A stretch of DNA of 25,034 nt, taken from the NCBI GenBank assembly GCA_003520925.1, contig DOTV01000018.1, forward strand, positions 13,015 through 38,048. The letters are read 5' to 3'. The notes beneath the pieces were generated by a model. The model saw nothing but the letters and a program-made list of their open reading frames with translations, had not been told where the DNA came from and did no database searches. Made by a program: the position numbers and the translations under genes. Below are positions 9,901-15,854 of this stretch, in pieces (within the stretch, counting starts at the first letter, position 1; every line of letters starts with the position of its first letter). This DNA comes from Bacteroidales bacterium. GTDB taxonomy: Bacteria > Bacteroidota > Bacteroidia > Bacteroidales > VadinHA17.

Positions 9901-10022
9901 TTATAGGATGGGACCCTGAAGTATCGTCAGATTTTGCAGTGACAAACATCACGTCCGGACTTGATTTTTATTCAGCTCCGCAGCCAAGGACAATACTTGT
10001 CGGACTCAGTATCAATTTATAA
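6942..10022 (+). CDS. SusC/RagA-family TonB-dependent outer-membrane transporter
   Basis: SusC proteins are outer-membrane beta-barrels that import glycans, peptides or other large nutrients with energy from TonB, with a SusD lipoprotein as lid. I start at the ATG at 6942 (an in-frame GTG precedes it), giving 1026 residues. MKKILLLFFVVCGLLLPANG is a signal peptide. Residues about 23-90 are the carboxypeptidase-regulatory-like beta-sandwich typical of this family. DEIVVVGYG (102-110) is the TonB box. The plug domain spans about 111-240, with the conserved PLYVVDGVP and DVESVEILKDAASAAIFGSRGANGV region, and the barrel fills the rest up to ILVGLSINL. A susD gene follows after 20 bp. No sigma/anti-sigma pair, hybrid sensor or glycoside hydrolase is near, so the substrate cannot be inferred. 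Confidence 0.95.
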   Translation: MKKILLLFFVVCGLLLPANGQQKAVTGTVTGAEDNQPIIGVTVLVKGTTIGVVTDVNGKYQINAPAGSTLEFRYVGMKTKEVVVGTASVYDVALETESTILDEIVVVGYGTQIKSKVSSSITKVDGSNLQNMPVASVELALQGKSAGVFVESLNGKATGSTRMRIRGSSSVTASNEPLYVVDGVPLSTETLNQSGAAINPLSTFNFNDVESVEILKDAASAAIFGSRGANGVILITTKKGVSGDTKLNFNFQKGISQASHRREFLNAEQFVSYFEEAAYNSDLYEGYDPINNPSEYSGSWLQFVRSRFNRYDGWATYTDPELAVNTDWQDQAFQTGNLTTADLSAQGGNDKLKFFASGSYSNQEGILVSNGIQKVSGRLNLDNKVNNFIDMGLALSITKTIIDQVSADNAFSTPMQLVALSPITPVRDLDGKLYNTPTTTYYNGLIDVEEANRDISNFRTLVNSYLSFKLMKGLNWRNEFGFDLYSTKENARYGERTDSGQGIGGYAFANYGENQNVSAKSYLNYLNQFGSIGISAVLGSEYQYTVIDNAWAEGQEFPLDDLKTLASAGLISGASSSKTEYSFLSYFSRVNFDYMAKYLVTLAGRVDGSSRFGANSRYGFFPALSLGWVISKESFLTDNPTLSFLKLRASYGLTGNAGIGNFRHLGLFGVDSYNGTSGLIPSQIANANLGWETTRQIDLGLDFGFFKNRISGEIDLYSKNTSDLLLDVPVPATSGYTVQTQNVGSVTNKGVEFVLNTTNVSGEFTWETSLNFSYNRNKVTNLGGQEVIDEGSSRFMNVVKVGQPLGVFYGAEYAGVDPDNGDAIWYVNAKDEEGNVIDHTATTADFAEANFVVLGNPNPPFLGAITNTFAYKGIGLTFTFQGVSGNKIQMAGDPYMAANATWFDNQTTDQLASWKKPGDITMIPQARLGYSNGDQGRSSRYISDGDYVKLRSAMLSYDLPASFVRKLKLSGLRIYLQGQNLLTFTKFIGWDPEVSSDFAVTNITSGLDFYSAPQPRTILVGLSINL

Positions 10023-10042
10023 ATGTATAATATCAAATTACG

Positions 10043-11389
10043 ATGAAAAAGATATTTTCAATTTCGATAATAGTCGCACTGGCACTGTTTTTTACCGCCT
10101 GCGATAAACTGCTGGACCTTGAGCCTTACCAGAGTATCAGTGAGGAACTTTCTCTTGAGTCGGATGCAAACGTGAAAAGCGTTCTTAAAGGTGCTTACGC
10201 CCAGTTTGATGATCTAAGCATTTATGGAGGTTGCTTACTTCGTAACGCTGAGCTGCTTGGTGGTGCAAATGAATGTCTCTGGGTTGGTACCTATGGCGGA
10301 CCTCGCCAGATCTTCAATAAGCAGATGAACTCATCAAATGAGGATGCCACAGCTCAATGGATCGACAGTTATGAGGTAGTAAACATTGCCAATAATGTTC
10401 TCAGTGCCCTGGCCGTCGTTGACGAAGCTGACAGGGACCGGGTAGAAGGTGAAGCACTGTTTTTGCGCAGTCTTATGTTTTTCGATCTAGTAAGATTTTA
10501 TGCCCAGCAATACCAGACCGGAAGTGCTTCGACGCAGCTCGGTATTCCTCTTGTACTTACACCAACACGTGGGATAAATGACGAGAGTTATGTATCTCGA
10601 AATACTGTTGAGGAGGTTTACAATCAGGTAATTGGTGATCTTATTACAGCAGCCTCTAAATTACCGGAGGACAATGATGTCTATGCATCGAGCGGGGCAG
10701 CAACAGCACTGCTTGCCAGGGTTTATCTTCAGAAGGGAGATTATGCCAAAGGCAGGGATGCTGCAAACACAGTTATCGGATCAGGAGCATACGAGCTTAT
10801 GCCTGATTATGCTGATGTCTTCAATAATGATGATAATAGTGCTGAGGATATTTTTGCAACCCAGATCACAACCCAGGACAGGCTGAGTTCAATGACAGAA
10901 TTCTTTTCAACAACTGAATTCGGAGGAAGAGACGGAGATATTGAAATCCTTGATGGTCACCTTAACCTTTACTCTCCGGGTGATGCAAGGCGCGATCTTT
11001 TCTGGCTTGGCAACGGTGGGATGCGTTCCGGTAAATGGAACAATCTTTACGGAGTTGTTAACCTGATCCGTCTTGCAGAAATGTACCTTATAAGGGCAGA
11101 ATGCAATCAGAGGCTGGGAACAGCAATCGGCGCTACACCCTTGAGTGACTTTAATGCAGTCCATACACGGGCTAAGCTTGCTCCGGCTACCACTGTGACA
11201 CTGGCTCAGATCCTTCTTGAAAGGAGACTTGAGCTGTCATTCGAAGGACACAGGATACATGATCAGCGCAGGTTGCATGAAAATGTAGGAACATTGCTTT
11301 ATACCGACCCACGGCTTGTATTTCCGATTCCCTTCAGAGAAACCGAGGCTAATCCGAATTTAAAAGCACAGCAGAATCCGGGTTATTAA
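10043..11389 (+). CDS. SusD/RagB-family surface nutrient-binding lipoprotein
   Basis: SusD-like lipoproteins sit on the cell surface, bind the nutrient, and close over the SusC barrel. The 448-residue protein starts with a lipoprotein signal peptide ending LALFFTAC, so Cys20 is the lipidated residue. TPR-like helices follow: VEGEALFLRSLMFFDLVRFYAQQY, and the ATALLARVYLQKGDYAKGRDAANTVI segment. The C-terminal half contains NLIRLAEMYLIRAECNQRLG and LLERRLELSFEGHRIHDQRR, both standard for the family. It ends in IPFRETEANPNLKAQQNPGY, close to the usual SusD terminus. At 448 residues it is on the short side. It is co-oriented with susC, 20 bp away, and followed by a strong palindrome that may end the transcript. 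The ligand is unknown. Confidence 0.95.
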   Translation: MKKIFSISIIVALALFFTACDKLLDLEPYQSISEELSLESDANVKSVLKGAYAQFDDLSIYGGCLLRNAELLGGANECLWVGTYGGPRQIFNKQMNSSNEDATAQWIDSYEVVNIANNVLSALAVVDEADRDRVEGEALFLRSLMFFDLVRFYAQQYQTGSASTQLGIPLVLTPTRGINDESYVSRNTVEEVYNQVIGDLITAASKLPEDNDVYASSGAATALLARVYLQKGDYAKGRDAANTVIGSGAYELMPDYADVFNNDDNSAEDIFATQITTQDRLSSMTEFFSTTEFGGRDGDIEILDGHLNLYSPGDARRDLFWLGNGGMRSGKWNNLYGVVNLIRLAEMYLIRAECNQRLGTAIGATPLSDFNAVHTRAKLAPATTVTLAQILLERRLELSFEGHRIHDQRRLHENVGTLLYTDPRLVFPIPFRETEANPNLKAQQNPGY

Positions 11390-11421
11390 AATTAATCAGG
11401 GGATTCTGTAATAAATATAGA

Positions 11422-11450
11422 GTAGAGACAGGTCTCAGACCTGTCTCTAC
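11422..11450. repeat. 29-bp near-perfect palindrome after susD
   Basis: The arms GTAGAGACAGGTCT and AGACCTGTCTCTAC are exact reverse complements of 14 bp with a single C between them. As RNA this is a very stable hairpin. It lies 32 bp after the susD stop and 106 bp before rpsP, so it could end susD transcription, but the following bases (ATTTATTATA) are not a proper U-run. Elements with GTAGAGAC...GTCTCTAC ends are, from memory, scattered through many Bacteroidota genomes, so this is more likely a dispersed REP-like repeat than a dedicated terminator. Confidence 0.75.
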
Positions 11451-11477
11451 ATTTATTATATTATGTATCAATTGTAA

Positions 11478-11506
11478 TTGGAACATAAATATTTTTTTTA
11501 TCTTTG
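11478..11506 (+). promoter_or_regulatory. rpsP-rimM promoter
   Basis: TTG at 11478-11480 and TATCTTTG at 11499-11506, separated by 18 bp, match the Bacteroidota -33/-7 promoter pattern. The -7 box with the following GC is a strong form. Transcription would start near 11513, leaving a leader of about 43 nt before rpsP. Confidence 0.6.
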
Positions 11507-11555
11507 CACCCACATTTTTGAAAAAGCAGGTTAAATAAAAAGCGTTATAAATTAA

Positions 11556-12167
11556 ATGGCAGTTAGAATCAGATTAGCTAGAAAAGGCCGCAAGAGAAAG
11601 GCCTATTACCACATTGTGGTAGCAGATAGCAGGTCGCCACGGGATGGCAGATATATTGAAATGATCGGAATGTATAATCCAATCACTAACCCGGCTGCAA
11701 TCGAACTCGATTTCGATAAGGCACTGGGTTGGCTGCAGAATGGCGCCATACCTACAGAAACCTGCAGGGCTATCCTCTCTTACAAAGGAGTACTTATCAA
11801 AAAGCATCTTCTCGAAGGAGTTAAAAAAGGTGCTTTTGACGATGCTGAGGCTACAAAAAGGTTTGAAGCCTGGATGAAGCAGAATGAAGAAAAAATTGAG
11901 GCCAAAAAAGCAGGCCTTGAAAAATCGCAGGATGATGAAGTCGGAAAACGCCTGACCCAGGAGAAGAAGATAAATGAAGCCCGGGCAGCAAGACTTGCAA
12001 AGAGGCAGGCTGATCTTGCAGCAAAAGCAGAGGCTGAAGCCAATCCTAAACCTGAAGCAGAAGAGCAGGCTCCGGCAGAGACCGTAGCTGAGGCCACTAT
12101 GACAGAAGCCCCATCCGCAGAGACTACTTCCACAGAGGAAGCGTCTGGGGAAAAATCCGCAGAATAA
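11556..12167 (+). CDS. rpsP: 30S ribosomal protein bS16 with long C-terminal tail
   Basis: bS16 is an early-assembling protein of the small ribosomal subunit. The core is residues 1-about 90: MAVRIRLARKGRKRKAYYHI, then VADSRSPRDGRYIEMIGMYNP and the WLQNGAIPTETCRAIL helix. A typical bS16 ends near 80-90 residues, but this protein has 203. The extra part is first Lys/Ala/Arg-rich and probably helical (about 100-160), then an acidic low-complexity stretch rich in Ala, Glu, Pro, Thr and Ser (about 160-203). Extended S16 proteins are known in Bacteroidota, so this is a lineage feature rather than a fusion. rimM follows after 27 bp, the usual neighbour. A clear promoter lies upstream. Confidence 0.96.
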   Translation: MAVRIRLARKGRKRKAYYHIVVADSRSPRDGRYIEMIGMYNPITNPAAIELDFDKALGWLQNGAIPTETCRAILSYKGVLIKKHLLEGVKKGAFDDAEATKRFEAWMKQNEEKIEAKKAGLEKSQDDEVGKRLTQEKKINEARAARLAKRQADLAAKAEAEANPKPEAEEQAPAETVAEATMTEAPSAETTSTEEASGEKSAE

Positions 12168-12194
12168 CAGTGGTATACCAGGGATAAAAACCCG

Positions 12195-12710
12195 GTGGGT
12201 TACAATGCCAACATATTACTGGGGAGGATCATTAAGATCCAGGGCTATGATGGCACCATAGCAGTTAAGCTGGAGAAGGATTATATTGACAATATTTCTG
12301 AAATGGAATCGGTTTTTCTTGAAATAGAAGGGAAACCGGTTCCTTTTTTTATTTCCTACTCCCAATATTCAGGGGATGATATTCTAAAACTGCGGTTTGA
12401 GGGATACGGGGCATATGAAAAAGTGAGTGATTTCCAGGGCTGCCGGCTGTTCCTTACCACAGGCGAAAGGAAATCCGTCAGGTCTGAAGATGCAGCTCTT
12501 ACAGGCTTTACAGTATTTTTAAGCAATAAAAGCATTCTTGGCACCATCGGGGAAATAATTAATAATCCCGGGCAGGATCTGCTAAAAATAATCTCTCCTC
12601 AGAAAAAAGAGATTCTGATACCATTCCACAATGATTTGATAGTCCGGATTGACAAGAAGAAAAGGACTATCATGGTTCAAATTCCGGAGGGACTTATTGA
12701 TCTTAACTAA
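12195..12710 (+). CDS. rimM: Ribosome maturation factor RimM
   Basis: RimM helps assemble the head of the 30S subunit and binds uS19. The 171 residues contain the N-terminal RimM barrel with GRIIKIQGYDGTIAVKL (11-27), the family's G-x-I-x-K-x-x-G-x-x-G pattern. The C-terminal PRC-barrel-like domain includes ILGTIGEIINNPGQDLLKI and ends KEILIPFHNDLIVRID then IMVQIPEGLIDL, a classic RimM ending. The start is a GTG at 12195; the nearby ATG at 12205 is out of frame. It follows rpsP by 27 bp, a partnership found in most bacteria. trmD and rplS, which often follow, are absent here; a stretch of repeat-like DNA comes next. Confidence 0.93.
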   Translation: MGYNANILLGRIIKIQGYDGTIAVKLEKDYIDNISEMESVFLEIEGKPVPFFISYSQYSGDDILKLRFEGYGAYEKVSDFQGCRLFLTTGERKSVRSEDAALTGFTVFLSNKSILGTIGEIINNPGQDLLKIISPQKKEILIPFHNDLIVRIDKKKRTIMVQIPEGLIDLN

Positions 12711-12725
12711 AGATCGGTTTCCCCT

Positions 12726-12796
12726 GCTGGCGCCGATTTGCAACCGGTGCCTTTAAGAAAACGGCACGGATTACGCTTCGCTAAATCCACGCCAGC
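12726..12796. repeat. Imperfect inverted-repeat element, 71 bp
   Basis: The left arm begins GCTGGCGCCGATTTGCAACC and ends GGTGCC. The right arm, read on the minus strand, begins GCTGGCGTGGATTT, has eight extra bases, and ends AATCCGTGCC. The arms pair over most of their length around a short AAGAAAAC-type loop. It lies 15 bp after rimM. I recall very similar palindromes (GCTGGCGCGGATTTGCAATCC type) scattered through Bacteroidota genomes, so I read it as a decayed copy of a dispersed palindromic repeat. No gene is inside. Confidence 0.65.
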
Positions 12797-12809
12797 TGTG
12801 TGTGTTTCC

Positions 12810-12842
12810 TTTGCAGATTTTGCGACTACTTTGGGTACTTTG
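12810..12842. repeat. Degenerate short tandem repeat of TTTGC-type units
   Basis: TTTG followed by C or G recurs four times, at 12810, 12819, 12830 and 12839, with spacing 9, 11 and 9 bp, and the last unit runs into CTTTGCGGTTAAA. On the minus strand this reads TTAACCGCAAAG followed by more GCAAAG/CCAAAG-like units. It directly follows the inverted-repeat element at 12726-12796. The rest of the 273-bp gap up to 12983 is AT-rich and shows no clear promoter for the next gene. Confidence 0.45.
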
Positions 12843-12983
12843 CGGTTAAAATTGATTTACTGGGAAACCCGAATAGATAATATTCTTTTGCTCACTTCCG
12901 AGAAATTTCAATAGTTCCTGCAACTAAACTAAAAACTATCCGTCTTTAGTTCAAAATGCCCATAAATCAAAAAAAATATTAAA

Positions 12984-13688
12984 ATGAAGAGAGTAATGTA
13001 TTCAACAGTTTTCCTTACGGTATTGGTATTTACCACGGCCCTGGTATCAGCACAGTCGAAAGAGACCCGGAATGTAAAAGATTTTACAAAAGTCAGCTTC
13101 GGCGTTTCGGGTGATCTGTTTATAAGAATTGGTCCTGAATTCAGTCTGACAATCGAAGGTGATAAGAGTGAACTAAACGAGATTCAGACAGTTGTATCGG
13201 GTGACAGGCTGGTCATTAAAAAGGAAAACTGGCGTTTCTCATTCAGAAATGATGAAAGGGTGACAGTTAACCTCACTATGCCGGAGTTACAGGGAGTAGG
13301 AGTCTCGGGATCGGGAAAGGCAGAGATCATGGATATGGTGGAATCGGACCGGCTCAGCCTTAATGTAAGCGGTAGCGGCAAGCTTTTAACAAATGAGTTA
13401 AATGTTGATAATCTTGATTGCGGGATTTCAGGTTCCGGGGATATTATTCTGGGATCGGGAGGGAGTGTGGACAACGGAGATATCTCAATCAGCGGATCAG
13501 GAGGTTTTTCAGGAGAGGGAGTTGAAATTGATCATCTTGAGGTGAGTATCTCCGGAAGCGGTAACTGCCGCTGTAAAGCAGGAGACACACTCGATGCACA
13601 TGTTTCCGGAAGCGGTAACGTAACCTATGCAGGGAATCCGAAAGTAAATGCAAGGGTTTCAGGATCAGGCCATGTAAGATCAAAATAG
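12984..13688 (+). CDS. Secreted DUF2807 (head GIN domain) protein
   Basis: The product is a 234-residue exported protein of the DUF2807 family, sometimes described as a putative autotransporter adhesin head domain; its role is not established. MKRVMYSTVFLTVLVFTTALVSAQ is a signal peptide with a probable cut after VSA at residue 23. There is no lipobox Cys and no C-terminal sorting domain, so it is probably periplasmic or released. Seven copies of (V/I)SGSG occur at residues 107, 128, 148, 169, 189, 207 and 225, spaced 18-21 residues, as expected for rungs of a right-handed beta-helix. The opening NVKDFTKVSFGVSGDLFIRIG is typical of the family. It stands alone, convergent with the TsaC gene, with only 5 bp between the stops. 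Confidence 0.88.
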   Translation: MKRVMYSTVFLTVLVFTTALVSAQSKETRNVKDFTKVSFGVSGDLFIRIGPEFSLTIEGDKSELNEIQTVVSGDRLVIKKENWRFSFRNDERVTVNLTMPELQGVGVSGSGKAEIMDMVESDRLSLNVSGSGKLLTNELNVDNLDCGISGSGDIILGSGGSVDNGDISISGSGGFSGEGVEIDHLEVSISGSGNCRCKAGDTLDAHVSGSGNVTYAGNPKVNARVSGSGHVRSK

Positions 13689-13693
13689 CAAAA

Positions 13694-14272
13694 TTATTTC
13701 CTTATAATTTTGATCACGCCATTATCCTCAACTTTAATGATGGATGATGGCGTATTTTTATTAGTATCTGTCTGCCTGTATTTTACAACGTAGTCTGCTG
13801 ATTTGATTATCTCATCATCTATTTCGGAGAAATATGATGGTGACGGGGATTCGCTGATATTTGCAGATGTCGAAATAACAGGTTTCCTGAAACGGGTGAT
13901 CAGTTTATTACAGAAATCATCATTGCATATCCTTATTCCGACCGATCCGTCGTCACTGCAGACCCCGGGTGCAAGATTTTTACCCTCCGGAAATATAATA
14001 GTCAGAGGTTTTTCCGATACTTCCAATAACTCTCCGGCAATCTCGGGGAGATGTCGTATGTACCGCTCAAGCATTGTAAATCCGTTCACAAGGATTATGA
14101 GGCTTTTACTTTCCCTTCTTTTCTTGATCTTAAATATCTTCTCAACTGCATCCTGGTTCGTTGCATCACATCCGAGTCCCCAGATGGTGTCGGTCGGATA
14201 TAGAATAATTCCGCCCTTTGTAAGAACATTCAATGCTTGCCTGAGATCTTCTGTGAAATTAGTTTCGCTCAT
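13694..14272 (-). CDS. L-threonylcarbamoyladenylate synthase (TsaC/YrdC family)
   Basis: This enzyme makes threonylcarbamoyl-AMP from threonine, bicarbonate and ATP for the t6A37 modification of tRNAs that read ANN codons. I chose the ATG at 14272 (MSETNFTEDLRQALNVL), giving 192 residues. An in-frame upstream ATG at 14311 would add 13 residues encoded by an intergenic repeat, and is rejected. Family motifs are YPTDTIWGLGCDA (25-37), KRRESKSLIILV (51-62), APGV near 101, VGIRI (111-115), ISTSAN (133-138) and TPSSI (174-178). It is the short YrdC-domain form without the C-terminal Sua5 domain. It follows dapL on the same strand with a 140-bp repeat-bearing gap, so shared transcription is uncertain. 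Confidence 0.92.
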   Translation of the reverse strand: MSETNFTEDLRQALNVLTKGGIILYPTDTIWGLGCDATNQDAVEKIFKIKKRRESKSLIILVNGFTMLERYIRHLPEIAGELLEVSEKPLTIIFPEGKNLAPGVCSDDGSVGIRICNDDFCNKLITRFRKPVISTSANISESPSPSYFSEIDDEIIKSADYVVKYRQTDTNKNTPSSIIKVEDNGVIKIIRK

Positions 14273-14285
14273 TATAATCTTTTTT

Positions 14286-14389
14286 ACCACGGAGTCACAC
14301 GGAGTTTGCACTGAATGACACGGAGTAAAAACAGTGAAACTCCCCCGATGGATCGGGGCAGGCTGTTAGACTCAGTGAAACTCTGTGGT
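14286..14389. repeat. Dispersed-type repeat with ACCACxGAGT ends
   Basis: The left end ACCACGGAGT (14286-14295) pairs with the right end ACTCTGTGGT (14380-14389), 9 of 10 bases. Inside are three copies of ACGGAGT on the left, two copies of CAGTGAAACTC (near 14331 and 14373), and a small hairpin, CCCCGAT and ATCGGGG around GG (14343-14358), followed by CAGGCTG. I recall ACCACGGAGACACGGAG-like and CCCCGATnnATCGGGG-like sequences as common intergenic repeats in Bacteroidota and other phyla. The element fills most of the gap between dapL and the TsaC gene and creates the false 13-residue upstream extension of the latter. Confidence 0.65.
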
Positions 14390-14412
14390 TAAATTTCATA
14401 AATAACCACCTT

Positions 14413-15648
14413 TTAAAATATTAACTTCAGGGCTTTCATCCTTTGCTTCATTTCATCAATTACATTTTTTTCTACCTTCTCAGAATCAGCTTCAAATGTT
14501 ACCGAAAACCGGATATATTTACCTGCATCGTCCCATGGTACAGTAGATATCAGTGATTCCCTGATAAGAAATTCTGAAAACTCTGAAGCTGTGTTAAATA
14601 CCCTGCCATTCTCAGTTCCTGCAGGAGCTTTTACATAGCAGAAAAATGTTCCTTTCGGCTTTATTGCATCAAAACCGGTATCCTTCAGGGCTTCAATCAG
14701 CAGATCAAATCGCCTTGAATACTTCGCAACAGTCTTCTCTGTTATTTCCGGATGTTCTAAAGCTGCAACTGCAGCTTTCTGAATTGCCCTGAACTGCCCG
14801 GAATCGGTATTGTCCTTTACAGTTCCGTATGCTTTAACGGCTTTGCTGTTTCCACAAATAAATCCGATTCTCCACCCGGTCATGTTAAAAGCCTTTGACA
14901 ATGAATGCACTTCCAGTCCGACATCCATTGCCCCCTTAACGGAAAGAAAGCTGAGTGGTTTCTGTCCGTCGTAAGTAAGTGCACCATAGGCAGCATCATT
15001 GACAACGATTATATTGTTTTTCAATGCAAAATCGACAACATCTTCAAAGAATTCAGTGGTTGCCGTAGCACCTGTGGGATTATTGGGATAATTCAGGTAA
15101 AGCATCCTGGCTTTTTTTAAAACGGTCGATGGGATCGAGCTCAGATCAGGTAAAAATGAGTTTGATTCTGTGAGCGGCAGGCTAAACACTTCACCACCCA
15201 GGTATTTTGTATAAGTGGCTGTAACCGGATACCCCGGAACTGTTGTCAGCAGAATATCACCCGGGTTTATAAAACAGATTGGCAGCATTGCCAGGGCCGG
15301 CTTCGATCCTATTCCATGGATTATCTGTTCAGAGGGCACTATGCCTGAAAGCCCGTAAGTTTTTTCGAGATATCCGGCTGCAGCCTCCTGGAATTCTGGG
15401 ATCCCGTTGTCGGCATACCATCTGTTTTCCGGTTTGCCTGCCTCTACTGATAACGTTTTAACCACAAGGTCATCTGCCGGCCAGTCAGGTTCACCAACAC
15501 CCATATCAATCAAATTCACTCCGGGATGTGCCTTTTTAGCTTCTGCCTTTGCCCGCTTTATAAGCTCAAATTTGTAGATAGCTGTCGATTTACCGAAACT
15601 GCTTCCGCCAAGCCTTTCTGCGATCTTATCATCAAAAAAAATATTCAT
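14413..15648 (-). CDS. dapL: PLP-dependent aminotransferase, LL-diaminopimelate aminotransferase-like
   Basis: This is a fold-type I aminotransferase of 411 residues. It most resembles the DapL2 (MTH52-like) enzymes, which make LL-diaminopimelate from tetrahydrodipicolinate and glutamate for lysine and peptidoglycan. The pieces I match are KRAKAEAKKAHPGVNLIDMGVGEPD (31-55), ENRWYADNGIPEFQEAAAGY (74-93) and NYPNNPTGA (186-194). NDAAY (217-221) holds the Asp that contacts the PLP ring nitrogen, SLSKAFNMTGWRIGF (249-263) has Lys252 as the Schiff-base lysine, and an Arg near the end (KYIRFSVTF) binds the substrate carboxylate. The ATG at 15648 is preceded by a good -7 box. The alternative is a general aspartate aminotransferase; the family is sure, the substrate fairly likely. 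Confidence 0.85.
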   Translation of the reverse strand: MNIFFDDKIAERLGGSSFGKSTAIYKFELIKRAKAEAKKAHPGVNLIDMGVGEPDWPADDLVVKTLSVEAGKPENRWYADNGIPEFQEAAAGYLEKTYGLSGIVPSEQIIHGIGSKPALAMLPICFINPGDILLTTVPGYPVTATYTKYLGGEVFSLPLTESNSFLPDLSSIPSTVLKKARMLYLNYPNNPTGATATTEFFEDVVDFALKNNIIVVNDAAYGALTYDGQKPLSFLSVKGAMDVGLEVHSLSKAFNMTGWRIGFICGNSKAVKAYGTVKDNTDSGQFRAIQKAAVAALEHPEITEKTVAKYSRRFDLLIEALKDTGFDAIKPKGTFFCYVKAPAGTENGRVFNTASEFSEFLIRESLISTVPWDDAGKYIRFSVTFEADSEKVEKNVIDEMKQRMKALKLIF

Positions 15649-15690
15649 CTCTTTATATTTATGATTCAGTTATCTGATTTTATTATGTGG

Positions 15691-15698
15691 CAAATGTA
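15691..15698 (-). promoter_or_regulatory. Candidate -7 promoter box for dapL
   Basis: The minus strand reads TACATTTG, matching TAnnTTTG, 42 bp before the dapL ATG, giving an expected leader of about 36 nt. No TTTG was seen at the usual -33 distance. Confidence 0.45.
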
Positions 15699-15777
15699 AC
15701 AGATTAACGGATAAAAGGCTGATAAAAAATAACCATGAATGATTTCACTTCTCACTTTTTTTGTCGAAAAAGAAGAT

Positions 15778-15785
15778 TAAATTTG
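15778..15785 (+). promoter_or_regulatory. Candidate -7 promoter box for the 15855 gene
   Basis: TAAATTTG matches TAnnTTTG, 69 bp before the downstream ATG. A TTTG at 15760-15763 is only 14 bp upstream of it, closer than the usual spacing. A 12-bp direct repeat lies between this box and the gene. Confidence 0.38.
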
Positions 15786-15801
15786 ATAGAGATTTTGTCA
15801 A

Positions 15802-15848
15802 ATGTTCTTTAAACCGGATTTTCAACAGGGAAATGGATGTTCTTTAAA
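15802..15848 (+). repeat. Direct repeat ATGTTCTTTAAA, two copies
   Basis: ATGTTCTTTAAA occurs exactly at 15802-15813 and again at 15837-15848, 35 bp apart start to start, in the leader of the unrecognised gene that starts at 15855. The second copy ends 6 bp before that start. It could be a duplicated regulatory site or a relic of a small duplication. Confidence 0.5.
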
Positions 15849-15854
15849 TAATAT

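Noticed and set aside
6942..11389. Polysaccharide utilisation locus
   Set aside because: Only the SusC/SusD pair is present; there is no glycoside hydrolase, lyase, sulfatase or sensor gene in the window.
12171..12180. TGGTATACCA palindrome between rpsP and rimM
   Set aside because: It is short and isolated, in a 27-bp gap of an operon, with no supporting context.
13304..13676. Regular repeats in the DUF2807 gene considered as a CRISPR or minisatellite
   Set aside because: The repeats are at protein level ((V/I)SGSG rungs) with varied codons and spacing, inside a good coding frame.
14273..14311. 13-residue upstream extension of the TsaC protein
   Set aside because: It is encoded mostly by repeat DNA. 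The ATG at 14272 fits the family start.
13803..14318. 171-codon open frame on the plus strand over the TsaC gene
   Set aside because: It lies fully antisense to a gene with clear YrdC motifs and has a Ser/Ile-rich shadow-type composition.
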